Shown one piece after another: positions 1-11,549 of a DNA stretch of 64,000 nt; positions within the stretch are counted from its first letter, which is position 1, and every line of letters begins with the position of its first letter. Where the stretch lies: contig OZ037772.1 in NCBI GenBank assembly GCA_964035545.1, forward strand, positions 4,139,538 to 4,203,537, in the 5' to 3' direction. The DNA comes from Bugula neritina (lineage: Eukaryota > Bryozoa > Gymnolaemata > Cheilostomatida > Bugulidae). The translations under genes were made by a program, and so were the position numbers. The notes below the pieces were generated by a model, which did not search any database, had not been told where the DNA came from, and was given only the letters and a program-made list of their open reading frames with translations.

Positions 1-1285
1 GCCCAGTAAAATAGTGTGTATTTCGAGTGCTGTCTAACTGCCCTGCATACAGTAAAAGTATTAGAGTAGATGATGACTCACCTATTTGACTGACATTCAG
101 TACAAGTGCTTCTGAGTGCTTGGGACACTAAAGGGAAATGTCATGACATCATTTCCTTCCATATTACAACAGTAAGTAGATATATGATCAATATCAAAAC
201 TATGCCAACCCAATTTCCAAACTACCATTCAGATTTGGCATGTAAGCCAATAAATTAATATGAATAGACTCATTTCAAACTATCACAAAAGTTTGCTATT
301 TTATGAAGCTGTAAGTAAACTGTGGTATGAAAATTAATGTAAAACACGCTTTTTAGTGACTGTAGTACATGTAGAACTAGTAGTAGTCTAACTTGAATCT
401 CAAAATTTTATAATGCAAAGAACTCTCAAATTTTATGCTGATTCATTAACTTATATTTTAATGTAGAATACCTCTATCCTCTTTTCTAACTGTAGATCAC
501 TCACTATCTATGTTTGTATACATAACATTTGTTAAAAAAACTCTCAATTTATCAGATTATTTAAAACTACATTTTTTCTTTATTTCACTTAAATTTCAAC
601 ATAAAAATTCAATTGAGTATGAAATAACGTTAAAATTAACTTCAAGAATCTTGTTATGTTTTTAAAAATATAAAACTCTAATTCAAACATTGATAATTTA
701 GAAAAAATTAGTTTAAAATCATTTGTATATAATTGCAGCAACAATTACTTTTAGGTAATTGAAAAAGGTTTTGATTTAGCTGACCTATGGCTAATAATAA
801 ATTGTTCAAATTTTTGTACATGTGTCACCAACTTTAAATTACTTAGTTTACAAATACTTTTGCTGGTCTTAAGAGTCTATCGATGATAAAAATAGTCTTT
901 CCTTCCACAAGTGAGCTAACATTGAAATCAAAATTTATTTGATCTTGTCTTCAGCTTCTGCCCAGATATGGCAATTTCAACTTGCTAAACCAAAACTGAA
1001 AAGTTCATTTCTATCATTATTGCATTTGAAATGAGCATTTCGCAGTTGAACTCATCAGAAATGACAGAATTAATATGAAAGAGAATGAAATACAGTTTAA
1101 ATTAGATCAAATTTGTTTGCAGTTTTACTGCATTGTCATGGCCCATGAGCATAATATTAACATGTATACAGCTAATAGCATGATTGTTTTACTACTACTA
1201 TTATAAGTTTTTACTTTTAGCATAATTGACTATTACACTTAATATAGCAATAGGCATGGTCAATGATCATAAATTGAGTGTTAGC
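1..1285. other. AT-rich non-coding DNA left of the nested stack
   Basis: I see no convincing coding exon, tRNA or structured repeat here. The sequence is AT-rich with short homopolymers. It ends at the 5-bp direct repeat ATGGC (1286-1290), which is the left target-site duplication of the gypsy element that follows. Confidence 0.6.
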
Positions 1286-1290
1286 ATGGC

Positions 1291-1479
1291 TGTTTATGTT
1301 ATGGTTGTTTTATTAGATTCAGAGACCAGTCTAGGAGTTTAGAATAGTTTATTGCTTAAGCTATTAAAGGTCCACTCTGGATAGATCCAAAAGCACAAAC
1401 TCGCTCTGATTAATCACATTCATAACATAGTATAAATATTTTAAAACAAAGACAAAGCATATTCTGCATATCATCAACA
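1291..1479 (-). repeat. 3' LTR of element 1 (189 bp)
   Basis: Direct repeat of 5814-5947 plus 11124-11161 plus 16531-16547. It has TG...CA ends (minus-strand start TGTTGATGAT). On its internal side lies a minus-strand purine tract, TAAAGGGGA (1480-1488), as expected for the polypurine tract that primes plus-strand DNA synthesis. Confidence 0.92.
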
Positions 1480-1810
1480 TCCCCTTTACAAATCTTTGAC
1501 AATGTTGAGCAAACAAACAAACAAAAAACTAAACAACAAAATTAAGAGCTGATACATAAACAAGTAATATGATTTTGTTAATAGTATAGTAGATTAGCAT
1601 ATTATGATGAGATTGTCTCCCTAGTTAATTTAGAGTACATTATTTTCTGGGTTTGGGTTATTTAAATTTCTTTTCCTTTATTGTCCGATTGCCTTCGGGC
1701 AGATTAGGTATAATTCTCTAGTACATCTCATATTGTTCATATTTAGCTGGGGTTTTTGTTTGTCTGGACCGTTGCCATTTAACTGGAGTTGGATCAGGGT
1801 TTGTATTCAC

Positions 1811-4800
1811 TTAATCTGTAGGAATTGCTGCTGCGGCTGATTGAGTCGGTGCGTCTGGAACAGAATGACTGACTACTGGGTCGTTGGTGTCTGTTGGTAT
1901 TTCGACTGTAGTCAATGGCTGACTAGCTTGCACATCGCTCAGAGGGCGCAAATCTGCCCTGTTTCGCCTCACAGCAGTGTCTGTGTCTTTGCTTGAGACA
2001 AGGTATGATCGGTCCGACAGCTGTTCAACTACTCTGCCCTGCTGCCATCTAGTCTTTTGTGACACAAAGTCTCTCAGCAGCACTGGCGAGCCAATAGCCA
2101 ACTTTGTCAAATCTTTAGCTAATTTATTGTAGCTGCTCTGTACCACTTTTCTCTTGTTATCTTTTTGCTGTAAGACATTGTTCTTTGGCATGTCACCTGT
2201 AGGGAGAATAGATCTCGTGGAATGCCCAAACATCCTTTGAGCTGGTGATGAGGTCATCCCTGCAGTTGGGGTATTTCGATATTCTAGCAGAGCCAAATAT
2301 GGGTCTTCTGCTCTCTTCATCAGTCTTTTAATTATTTTAACTGCTGCTTCGGCTTTGCCATTTGACTGCTGATGTCCAGGAGATGAGGTTGTATGGCTGA
2401 AACCCCATTCAGTGCTGAATCGAGCAAAGTCGGCCGAGGTGAATTGTGGTCCATTGTCTGACTGAAGCTGGTGAGGGATTCCATACCTTGCAAAGGTTTT
2501 TTTGCAAGCGTTGATTACTGTTCTAGATTGTGTATCCGAGAGAGGTTCACATTCAAAGAAGTCAGAGTAATAATCTACCAGCATAAAATAATCCTTATGC
2601 TTGTAGGTTAGTATGTCCATTCCTACTTTACTCCAAGGTAAGTCTGGTATGTCATGGTTTTGTAGAGACTCATGCTGTTGTAAAGGTGCATCCATTGCAC
2701 ATGTGACACACTTGTCAGTTTTCATTCGAATATCCTCAGCCATTTGAGGCCAGAATACAGCATTGCGAGCTCTTCTGATAGTGGCAGCTGTTCCTTGATG
2801 GCTAGTGTGAAGCTTGTTGAGTATCTCACCTCTTGCAGCTATGGGCACAACCAGTCTAGATCCTTTATAAATAATTCCATCTAATACTGCAAGTTCATCT
2901 TTGTATGAATAGTACGGCTTCACCTCTTCTGGAAGTTGAAATAATTTGTTAGGCCATCCTGAGGTTATCAAAGATTGCAGCTGCACCATTACTGGATCAT
3001 TGCTTGTATGTTGTTGAATCAGTTTATAGGTCGCTTCTGACACTGGCAGGTCTTGCTTTAGACCCGTTGCGCTCAGGTCGGACATAAATGACTTCAATTG
3101 ATTAACTGTGAAAATTTGTTCTTCCGATGTATTGTTCTGGGGTTCACCAACAGGAGCACGAGACAGCATGTCTGCTGTAACTTGTTCGGAACCAGGTTTG
3201 TAGTGCACTTTAATTTGGTATCTTTGCAGAGCCAATAGCATTGACTGCAGGCGTTTAGGCGCTTTGTTCAGAGGTTTCTTAAATATTGTTTCTAAAGGGT
3301 GGTGATCCGTGTGTACAGTTACATCTGGGTTTCCAAAAACATACTGATCATGTTTCTGCATCCCATAGACTATGGCCAGAAGTTCTAGTTCAATAGGTGC
3401 ATAGTTTTTTTCACTATCTGTCAAGCTTCTAGAGCCATAGCTCACTGGTTGCCCCTCTTGCAAAAGTACAGCTCCGAGCCCTTCTAGGCTTGCATCAGTC
3501 TGTACAACCACTGGCTGGTTCATGTTGAAGTATTTGAGTGAAGAAGTTTTTGTGATCAGTTTTTTAATCTCCTCAAACGCCCTCTTTTGATCTTGGCCCC
3601 AGACAAACTCCTCATTGCTGACACCAATCAGTCGTCTTAGTGGTTCACACTCAGCAGAGCAGTGCGGTATGAACTTCGATAGATAGTTCACATGACCGAG
3701 AAACCTCTGTATTCCTTCACTGTTGACAGGGGGTTTCATGTTTGTTATGGCTTGGATTTTATTAGGATCGGGCTTCACTCCATCTCTTGTTATCAAATGA
3801 CCAATATAAGGTAGCTCTTCTAAAAGAAACTTACATTTTTCTTTGTTTAGTTTCAGATTAACTTTACGTGCTCTAGCCAAAAGTTTTTCGAGCTTTTGGT
3901 TATGGTCTTGAACTGCTTCCGCTTGAGTAGCTCCTTTCCCATAAATTAGGATGTCGTCTGCTACTACAGTTACTCCGCCGAGACCGCTAAGTGCATCTGA
4001 GAGTCTCCTCTGGAACTCTTCAGGACTTGAGGACAACCCAAAAGGCATTCTCAGCCACTTATATTTGCCAAATGGCGTCCAGAATGTAGTTAAGTCACTG
4101 GACTTTTTGCTGAGCTTTATCTGCAGAAAGCCGTCCTTTGCATCACACAATGAGAATACTTGAGCACCATCCAGCTCGCTAAGCACATCATCAAGCGTCG
4201 GCATTGGGAAGTGATTTCTTTGAATCACTTGGTTTAAGTTGCTTGGGTCCAAACATACTCTCAGTGTGCCATTGGGCTTTCTCACAGCCACATGATTGTT
4301 TATCCAAGCTGTTGGATAGTCTACTGGACTTAAGATACCCTTCTTAGTGTATGACTGCAACTTCTGTTTGAGATCAGCTACCATCAAGAGAGGCGTCTTT
4401 CTGTTGTGACTTTGTCTTGGGATAGACCTATCGTCTATTTCAATATGGTATTCCCCAGGCAAACATCCAATACCTTTAAAAACTTCTGGGTAACTTCTGA
4501 GAATGTCATCTAGGCTGGCATCGCTTATTAAGTTAACCCACTCCTTTTTAATGGTTATCAAACCAAGCTGAAGAGCAGCCTCACCAGATAGAAGGCTGTG
4601 ATTTCGTGTCTTGTGCATCAGAAAATATAGCTTCTCTCCAGCTACTTCCAGTTCACATTTTCCTAATGCTCGAGTGATAGAACCATCAAACTGCTTTAGT
4701 TCTGTCTGGTTGTTGTCAAGCTTTGGCTTACCAAGGTCAACAAAATCTTTGTGATTGAGAATGTTACAGGATGCTCCTGTGTCAATCTGAAACTGCGTCG

Positions 4801-5773
4801 GTTTGTGGCTATCATTCACACTGGCTCTTATAGTTGTCATCAATTTTTTGTTCTTTCTGACTACCTGTATGCTCAACAGGGATTCACCTGAACCATCACT
4901 GTCTTCTTCTACCACGTTTACTTGCTTTTTTGAGCGACATTGAGATCTCCAATGGTTGTACTTTTTGCAGTTATGACACTGGTGCCCATATGCAGGACAC
5001 TTTCTGGGAGGGTGAGACTGCCCACAGTTGCCACAACTTCCTTTTGATAAGTTTCCTGTTCGAGTGGACCTTACTGCATTATCATAATCATTTTTGTTTG
5101 GCTTACTTGGCTTTTTTCTGGAACCAATGAACTGCACTGACTCTTCAGACTGGATTGCAGCCATGTCATTTCTTGAATTCTCAGCAATACGACATTTCTT
5201 TATAGCTTCCTCCAGTCCTAAGCCAGTATCTCCGCTGGCATCATCAAATAGCTTCCTTCTTAGTTGGCCATCCTTGATGCCCAGGAGTAAAGCTTGAAGC
5301 ATGAAATCATCATACATCGTGTTCAGTTGACACTCTCGAGCAATTTTGTGAAGTGAGGTGACATATTCATCAATGTTCATGGTATTCTGCTTGGTGGAAA
5401 ACAGTTGATGTCTTTTGACTGGTTTATTTGTGCCTCGTTGACAAAAAGCATCAAACTTCTCTACAACATCAGCATAGACTTCTTTTGATTTACCATCTGA
5501 AAAGGTGAATGTTTTAAATATGTCGTTGCCTCTTGGGCCTATGCATCTTAACATAATGGCTACTTTGACTTTATCATCAGAATTTGCTTTCTCAGCTGCT
5601 GTGAGGAATAGCTCAAATTCTTCTTTGAATCTCGCCCACTGGTTGGACAAGTCAGAGCCATCTTGAATAGGCTTAGGGGCTAAAAAGTCAACACTGATAC
5701 TCATCTTGATATTGTGAACTTTTGTTGTTGATTTAGTTCTGTATTGATTGTTGTCTTTCTTTCCAGCGAACAC
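1811..5773 (-). CDS. gag-pol: Gag-Pol polyprotein of element 1, single intact frame (1320 codons)
   Basis: This one uninterrupted frame encodes the structural and replication proteins of a Ty3/gypsy element. In order it shows a gag domain, then two CCHC zinc knuckles at about residues 246-278 (C-x2-C-x4-H-x4-C twice). An aspartic protease follows with DTGA near 330. The reverse transcriptase has VADD at the catalytic site near 603-606, and RNase H (TDAS motif) covers about 755-870. The integrase has an HHCC finger near 990-1025 and catalytic D/D/E near 1052, 1104 and 1140. Gag and Pol are fused without a frameshift, unlike in elements A-C. The first ATG is at 5773; a second at 5704 directly precedes the conserved gag region and may be the real start. 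There is no env-like gene. The two knuckles and VADD variant recall Mag-like lineages; that assignment is tentative. Confidence 0.93.
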   Translation of the reverse strand: MFAGKKDNNQYRTKSTTKVHNIKMSISVDFLAPKPIQDGSDLSNQWARFKEEFELFLTAAEKANSDDKVKVAIMLRCIGPRGNDIFKTFTFSDGKSKEVYADVVEKFDAFCQRGTNKPVKRHQLFSTKQNTMNIDEYVTSLHKIARECQLNTMYDDFMLQALLLGIKDGQLRRKLFDDASGDTGLGLEEAIKKCRIAENSRNDMAAIQSEESVQFIGSRKKPSKPNKNDYDNAVRSTRTGNLSKGSCGNCGQSHPPRKCPAYGHQCHNCKKYNHWRSQCRSKKQVNVVEEDSDGSGESLLSIQVVRKNKKLMTTIRASVNDSHKPTQFQIDTGASCNILNHKDFVDLGKPKLDNNQTELKQFDGSITRALGKCELEVAGEKLYFLMHKTRNHSLLSGEAALQLGLITIKKEWVNLISDASLDDILRSYPEVFKGIGCLPGEYHIEIDDRSIPRQSHNRKTPLLMVADLKQKLQSYTKKGILSPVDYPTAWINNHVAVRKPNGTLRVCLDPSNLNQVIQRNHFPMPTLDDVLSELDGAQVFSLCDAKDGFLQIKLSKKSSDLTTFWTPFGKYKWLRMPFGLSSSPEEFQRRLSDALSGLGGVTVVADDILIYGKGATQAEAVQDHNQKLEKLLARARKVNLKLNKEKCKFLLEELPYIGHLITRDGVKPDPNKIQAITNMKPPVNSEGIQRFLGHVNYLSKFIPHCSAECEPLRRLIGVSNEEFVWGQDQKRAFEEIKKLITKTSSLKYFNMNQPVVVQTDASLEGLGAVLLQEGQPVSYGSRSLTDSEKNYAPIELELLAIVYGMQKHDQYVFGNPDVTVHTDHHPLETIFKKPLNKAPKRLQSMLLALQRYQIKVHYKPGSEQVTADMLSRAPVGEPQNNTSEEQIFTVNQLKSFMSDLSATGLKQDLPVSEATYKLIQQHTSNDPVMVQLQSLITSGWPNKLFQLPEEVKPYYSYKDELAVLDGIIYKGSRLVVPIAARGEILNKLHTSHQGTAATIRRARNAVFWPQMAEDIRMKTDKCVTCAMDAPLQQHESLQNHDIPDLPWSKVGMDILTYKHKDYFMLVDYYSDFFECEPLSDTQSRTVINACKKTFARYGIPHQLQSDNGPQFTSADFARFSTEWGFSHTTSSPGHQQSNGKAEAAVKIIKRLMKRAEDPYLALLEYRNTPTAGMTSSPAQRMFGHSTRSILPTGDMPKNNVLQQKDNKRKVVQSSYNKLAKDLTKLAIGSPVLLRDFVSQKTRWQQGRVVEQLSDRSYLVSSKDTDTAVRRNRADLRPLSDVQASQPLTTVEIPTDTNDPVVSHSVPDAPTQSAAAAIPTD

Positions 5774-5796
5774 TTGTATTTTTAGTTTCTTTAATT

Positions 5797-5813
5797 CCTC
5801 ACTCGGGGCACCA
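5797..5813 (-). other. tRNA primer-binding site of element 1
   Basis: Directly inside the 5' LTR the minus strand reads TGGTGCCCCGAGTGAGG. It begins with TGG, the complement of a tRNA CCA end. From memory it resembles the 3' end of animal elongator tRNA-Met with one mismatch; the tRNA identity is an inference. Confidence 0.7.
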
Positions 5814-5947
5814 TGTTTATGTTATGGTTGTTTTATTAGATTCAGAGACCAGTCTAGGAGTTTAGAATAGTTTATTGCTTAAGCTATTAAAGGTCCACTC
5901 TGGATAGATCCAAAAGCACAAACTCGCTCTGATTAATCACATTCATA
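5814..5947 (-). repeat. 5' LTR of element 1, inner piece (134 bp)
   Basis: By eye it is identical to the first 134 bp of the 3' LTR. It breaks at a TA dinucleotide (5946-5947), where the DNA transposon entered. The empty site is preserved in the 3' LTR. Confidence 0.92.
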
Positions 5948-8900
5948 CACAGCATAGTTAAGGTCATCCCCAGTGAAATATCATCTCATAATCTAGTCTC
6001 AGTTCCTAGTTGCTATTGCTCTGTGGGCGGCACGCGTATTGCCTACTTGTCATAATTTAGCATGAGATATAACAATTGCCAACAGACCATGAAATTAGCT
6101 AGGGCTGCACCTGTTCGTATTACAACCATCGCTACAATCTATTGAGCAAGTATGTGGTCATGGCAAGCCTCAGCATCACCTCATTATTATTATTACAAGA
6201 GACCAGTGGTTTGTTTTATGTGCAATGTACTTGATGTACAAAGGAAGATAATTTTCATAACTGCTTTTTTAACAAACAATGTAAAACTATTTCAGATTCT
6301 GGAAGCAAGCTAAATGCTAATGCTAACTCAATGTTCTTCCATTTGGCTAGCCTAATAAAGTTGTTAATAATTACAGGCTTGACTACAACCTTTGAAATTT
6401 TATTGCAGTTATTATTTAAATACTGTAAAAGGCAGTCATAACAAATAATTTAGAGATGCTCTTTTCTCAAAGCATAATGTTTTTAGGCTAGACCATTAAT
6501 CTATCTGTTCACTACCATTGACTAACTTAAAACCAAAATTACCTTCTTCATTAAAATCCTCTTCTAGTTGTAAAAACACTTCTCACTGCTAAACTATTAC
6601 AATCAGTTACAGACTCTGCACAATAGATTAGAATAGTAAAGAGACTTGTATATAAGTTAGATAGTCATGTGCGAGATTTTGTTGGTAGCTGTGAAGGGCA
6701 GATATGCAGAATCTTGTGTGGCCACTTTGAGTTTAGATGGTTTGGGTAAAGGATTTGATTGCTGAAAATGTCTAATAAAGCTAGTAGGTACTTTTGTCGT
6801 CCCATTGTACATTAGTATATAAGCAATAATCAACACTTATTGAAGTGAGTTGGAACTTGGAACTATATAAAAGGTTAGACCATGAGCCTGTGCTTTAAGT
6901 ATATTCTATTTGCTCTCTGCTGTATACAGTCTAAACTTTTAAGGATCCAATCAAGCCTAAATGGCATCTATCTAAATGTCCAAAAATTGGCTATGAGCTG
7001 TATCTTGTTGCCTTGCACTGAGAAATGAATATGAGGCCAGCAAACACCTGGGCTCTTTTGTACTCCTGGCAACTACTATCAATAGTTGGTTATCATAGCT
7101 GCGGAGTGTTCACTCAAGCATGATATCATCGGCTTGTATAGCAACTCAGAGCCAAGATTATCAACTATTTTATGTTTCTAAATTTAGCATCTAATAGAAA
7201 AAGCTGTGTCTAGTTAGACTGACTGACCGACGCTATGCATGCTTGCCCGAGTGAAACATCCACGATGAAAAGTTTTAATCTTAGCTAGACAAATATTGAG
7301 AATTTGAAAAGAAAACCTCCTTAAGATAAAAACAGATGTCCAGTGAATTCAGTTTTGTTTCCAGACTGATAGGTGTCAGTTAATCAGCTCAGATATAACT
7401 AGCAATGCATTATCTAATATTTTGATGCTGCAGTTATAATATTCCATAACAAGAATTGACTTGAGAATTTAGGCATATGCAACAAATCATTCAGTTTTAT
7501 TCAAGTAAATACCAGATAGCCATTGCTCAAGATCACAACGAAAATCAGTTTGGATTTTCAAACATAATAGAATATATATACACGTATGATCAGGCATAGA
7601 AGTAGCAAGTTCAATGAATAATGTGAACATGCAGAAGGTGTAACAGGTGTGTACTATTGTGAAGGAATAAGTCAGGCTTTTTTATAGCAATACATCCTAT
7701 AAATATATTACAAACTTGGGGGAAATAATAGGTTAGTTCCCTAATTACTTTTCTTTAGCAAACATTACGATATTAAATGTCAAAACTGGCTTTGTAAAAA
7801 AGCAGAATTTATAAAAATTCAAGCTGCAAAAGCCTAACTAAAAGGCACATTGCTAGGGTAATTAGTCCTGTCAACTATTAATGATTTTAGTTTTTATATC
7901 CGTGGATAAAAGTCCTATTCTTGCAGGTAGAGTCTTGATATATAGGTGTCAATTGTAGAGTATTATGCTTTTTAAACATAAAAAGATATCGTCTTGCAAG
8001 AGTAGAAGATCAAAAAATCCTAAGAGCTGCAGCTGACATTGAAAAGATGTCCTGATTACACATACTATAGCATTTTGTTGGCAAAACTTAATCCTCTAGT
8101 ATAAGCCACTTGTTTTGGGGCATCATCTAAAAATACAAATAGCAGATTTCTCAATACATTCAAAAGTAATTTTCAACATTTGAAATTTGATTTAACATGT
8201 TCATACACCACAGCTAGTACAGGTACTATTATAGTAGTCTATATTCTGTAAAATCTACCTATACTGTAATCAGATCAAAGCTGCCTGCTGGTAACTTTAT
8301 AAAAGACACAGCTCATAATTACAATTAATATGTTGAATGCTCCCTTGAAATTGTATTTTTCAAATAATTTCTCAGTAGATATGATTGCCATGACCACTAC
8401 AATTTTTTTGAAACATATTATGCTTATAATGTGTTTCAAGTTGGTCACTCAAAGTAAATGTAGTTTGGTATGCAAGTAGTAGTACAATGAGAATTACTAA
8501 ACAAAAGCTCCTCAGTGCAATATTATATTTTCTATGTGCCTACTCAACTACAGAACTTTAAATATTCAAGAAAAAAAAAATAGTCAATAATAAATTTGGC
8601 AATTTTTCTTAAAGTTAATTACATAATGATGAAATGAACGAACAATTTAGATCTAGTTTTACAGTCTTTGTAATAGTTCTACCATTAATGAATGACTATA
8701 TTACTATACATTTTAATTTTTTTATGAATATAAAACTCAATTTTGAAGTTCAGTGATACTGTGCAATACAAATAATAATAAGAATAATAATAATAATATA
8801 GTAATACTAATAGTAATAGTAATACGCATGCAGTATAGGCCTACCGTAATACTAATAGTACAACTATACAAATACTATAAAATTAAATATATTATTGCTT

Positions 8901-11121
8901 GTAAGCAATATGAAATATGCGAATTTGCTGAAGGAAGCAGTATGTACTCACAGTCACTTACCCTTGAAGTTAAACTTTTTAAGTTAATCAAAGTACACTC
9001 TTTCATCCTAGGTTTGAGAGGTAAAAGACGTTTTTCACTCAATTTTATAATGATAATCCCACCGCCAGTTGGCAAGTTCACTTCACAGATTGCGTTTTAA
9101 CATCGAATATTTTATTTACCGAGATAGCTTTTACTAGTAACATCTCCAATACGGCAAGATGCAGCTACAACGTATGATATTACACAGAGCGGTTTGTTTG
9201 AGGACAGTGCACTGCAGCTGTGGCATGACTAGGGTAGGTTTTCCCGGGTGGGGGTGGATGTGAATTATAAACGTTCTACGTACTTTTTTGAAAGCATTAT
9301 GATATCATTTGCTTTAATAATTATTATACAAAATATAAATTATTGTTTTATAAATGATGATTTACTTGAAAAAAACAGCTATTTATTTATTTTACTATTT
9401 TGTTTTTAAAAGAAGATGATTGATAAAAATTTGAACACCCCCTTCATAATACCACAACTATACTCCACTCCTTTGGTTATAATTTAATTAGATTAGAAGT
9501 CACATATTCAATACAAACAAGCTAGGCCTATATAGCTATTCTGATGTCTACTGCTGGAATTAGCTTGAAACTGTAGTGAAGCTCTTACTGAGCTAGTAGA
9601 CTGAAAGTGCACAACATGTAGTAAGCTACCAACATTATAAATTGGTGTAAGCAGTAAAGGAAATTAGCAGTATATGTGTACAAAAACTTGTTCTCAAATG
9701 CTAGAACCCCATAGTTATGGTTATTTGAGATTCAGTCAGGTCCAAAAGAAATTGTGAAATTAAATACCCATAGACATTACATCATGCTGAATCTGGTTAC
9801 ATATTTGGCTATTTAAAGCTAATTGTAATTAAAACCATATTGCAATATAAAATAACCTGTCTAAGTTGCTCATTAGTGACAAGTAGTCTAGTTGGGCATT
9901 TAAGTTCAAATCATGAGCTCATTTCAGCTAAAAATAGCAGCACCTTGTCATTGCCTATGAATGGCTGTGTCAGTGCCAGAGGCATTAGCAAAATGGCTTA
10001 CTGCTATTTAGGTATTGAAACTTTAGCTCCTGCTCTAGAGATTACAACTTAGAGCTAAAGTTGTTAGTTCAAAGGCTCTAACTGTTTGAGTAAGCATGAG
10101 ACTAAATTATCAATTTGAATTGATACCACTAACGAGGTTTGCCAAACTTGTATTAATCTCTACATAAACATGTAAAGTGGGTGCGGAGGCTTAGTTTTGG
10201 CTTAGGCGTAATATTTTAACAACAACAAAGTGTATACGGATGCCACAATACTGAACTTTATAACTAATGTAACCTTCTTAAAATAGATAATTAAATTGTA
10301 AAGCTTTTTCTAAGGATAGCTATAGATTATATGTCATAGGGGGTTAAAAGTTGACAATTAGAAAGCTTGTTAGATGCAACTCAGGAAAGGCAGAGCAATT
10401 AATTGTATATATAGCTAAAAGAGATGTAAAAGAATTGCCACAACTGGGAATCGAACCCGAGTTCCCTGACTTGCAAGCAAATGTGCTACCATCACGCCAC
10501 GGAGACCACTGAGTAATGTAAACACTACAGGAGATTGCATGCACGCTGAGTAGTTAAACTAGCTAACGGGAAGCAGAGATGAACATTCCATATAATTATT
10601 ATAAACTACGAAGCTAGTAACTACTAATAACGTACGAGTGCGTGTCTTCCAACCTCTACGCGCTCACTGAAGCGCAAAGTGATGCGTAATGATGATTATA
10701 TAGAACAAAAAGATGGCATTTTCATCTTATAACTTACTAATTTATAGAAAATCTATAAAAGCTATTGGAAAGATTACAAAAACCGCGCTGCAGAAACTTC
10801 TGAGGATTCCAACAGTGTGTTTCTTATTTAGATATCATGTTTTCCTGCTGAGATATTTTACTGGGACTGACATGATGTTATTTTGGAAAAAAATAGGCTA
10901 AAATAGGCAGTTTTTTGCCTGTAGCTTTGCCAAAAAATAGAAAATTGAAAGTTCCAAAAAAACCGCGCTGAGGAAGAAAGCTATCTATAACATAGTTTTT
11001 AAATTTTGATTCTAGCCCAATTAGGTGATGATTTATTTTACTGGGACTGAATTCATATATAATTACAATGCATCATCAGCATAGCAGCTAGAAGGAAAAT
11101 GTTGCCCTTATCTATCCTGTG
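5948..11121. mobile_element. 5.2-kb non-autonomous DNA transposon with TA duplication
   Basis: Its limits are fixed by comparing the broken 5' LTR with the intact 3' LTR. Everything between 5948 and 11121 is extra, and the TA at the junction occurs on both sides (5946-5947 and 11122-11123). The ends are imperfect inverted repeats: CACAGCATAGTTAAGG on the left and the complement of a right end reading CACAGGATAGATAAGG (about 17 of the first 21 positions match). Near the right end the phrases ACTGGGACTGA and ACCGCGCTG each occur twice (10859/11039 and about 10783/10963), like subterminal repeats. No frame longer than about 115 codons exists and none looks like a transposase, so it probably moves in trans. 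TA duplication fits Tc1/mariner-type transposons; CACAG ends could also suit an EnSpm-like element. Class uncertain. Confidence 0.8.
10436..10507 (-). repeat. tRNA-like sequence, probable tRNA-derived SINE or tRNA pseudogene
   Basis: On the minus strand there is an A-box-like TGGCGTGATGG and a perfect B box GGTTCGATTCC at tRNA-like spacing. The T-arm and acceptor pairing are poor, so it is not a credible functional tRNA. It sits inside the DNA transposon. Confidence 0.5.
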
Positions 11122-11161
11122 TAACATAGTATAAATATTTTAAAACAAAGACAAAGCATAT
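11122..11161 (-). repeat. 5' LTR of element 1, middle piece
   Basis: It continues the LTR from the duplicated TA (11122-11123) to the ATAT target (11158-11161) of element A. The sequence matches the 3' LTR at about 1423-1462. Confidence 0.9.
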
Positions 11162-11514
11162 TGTAGTGAGTAGTGCAAAGTACAAATACGGGAATCGCCC
11201 TCTCCCTACTCTTGGAATACTTAGCCCCTTATGTAGCAACCAATTAGCAGCTCCGGAAGATATACTTCCGATTCACGTGACACTTCCCGGGTTATTAACA
11301 TTTTATCACGTTGTTGTAAGCGGAGGCTTGAAGGAGAAACATGTATTAGTAGTTGACTGATGTTTAGGATAATTTGATGTGATGTTTATTTTATGCTTTA
11401 TTGTGGATAATAAATATAATTACTCGACAGCTACCCTAGTAATTACTAGCAGGATAACTAACTAACTATACGCAAGTAGATAACTCACGCACAGTAATTG
11501 CACGAATTACTACA
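11162..11514 (+). repeat. 5' LTR of element A (353 bp)
   Basis: It starts TGTAGTGAG and ends ATTACTACA. It is followed after one base by a primer-binding site. The only difference seen from the 3' copy is A versus G near 11264. Confidence 0.93.
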
Positions 11515-11515
11515 G

Positions 11516-11533
11516 TGGTGGCAGCAGTGGGAT
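11516..11533 (+). other. Primer-binding site of element A
   Basis: TGGTGGCAGCAGTGGGAT begins one base after the LTR. Almost the same sequence occupies this place in element B (complement of 24351-24368) and element C (41964-41981), so the whole family uses the same primer tRNA. I do not name the tRNA. Confidence 0.75.
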
Positions 11534-11549
11534 CTTGCGTATAGCAGTC

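Noticed and set aside
1283-5955. AGCAT near both ends as target duplication of element 1 with a 136-bp LTR
   Set aside because: It does not abut the ends and leaves no polypurine tract; the ATGGC/189-bp solution explains every base.
8753-9100. 115-codon frame rich in Asn, Ile and Val
   Set aside because: Built on AATAATAAT and GTAATAGTAATA simple repeats inside the non-coding DNA transposon; no homology visible.
10436-10507. Functional tRNA gene
   Set aside because: A and B boxes are good, but T-stem and acceptor stem do not pair; more likely a SINE or pseudogene.
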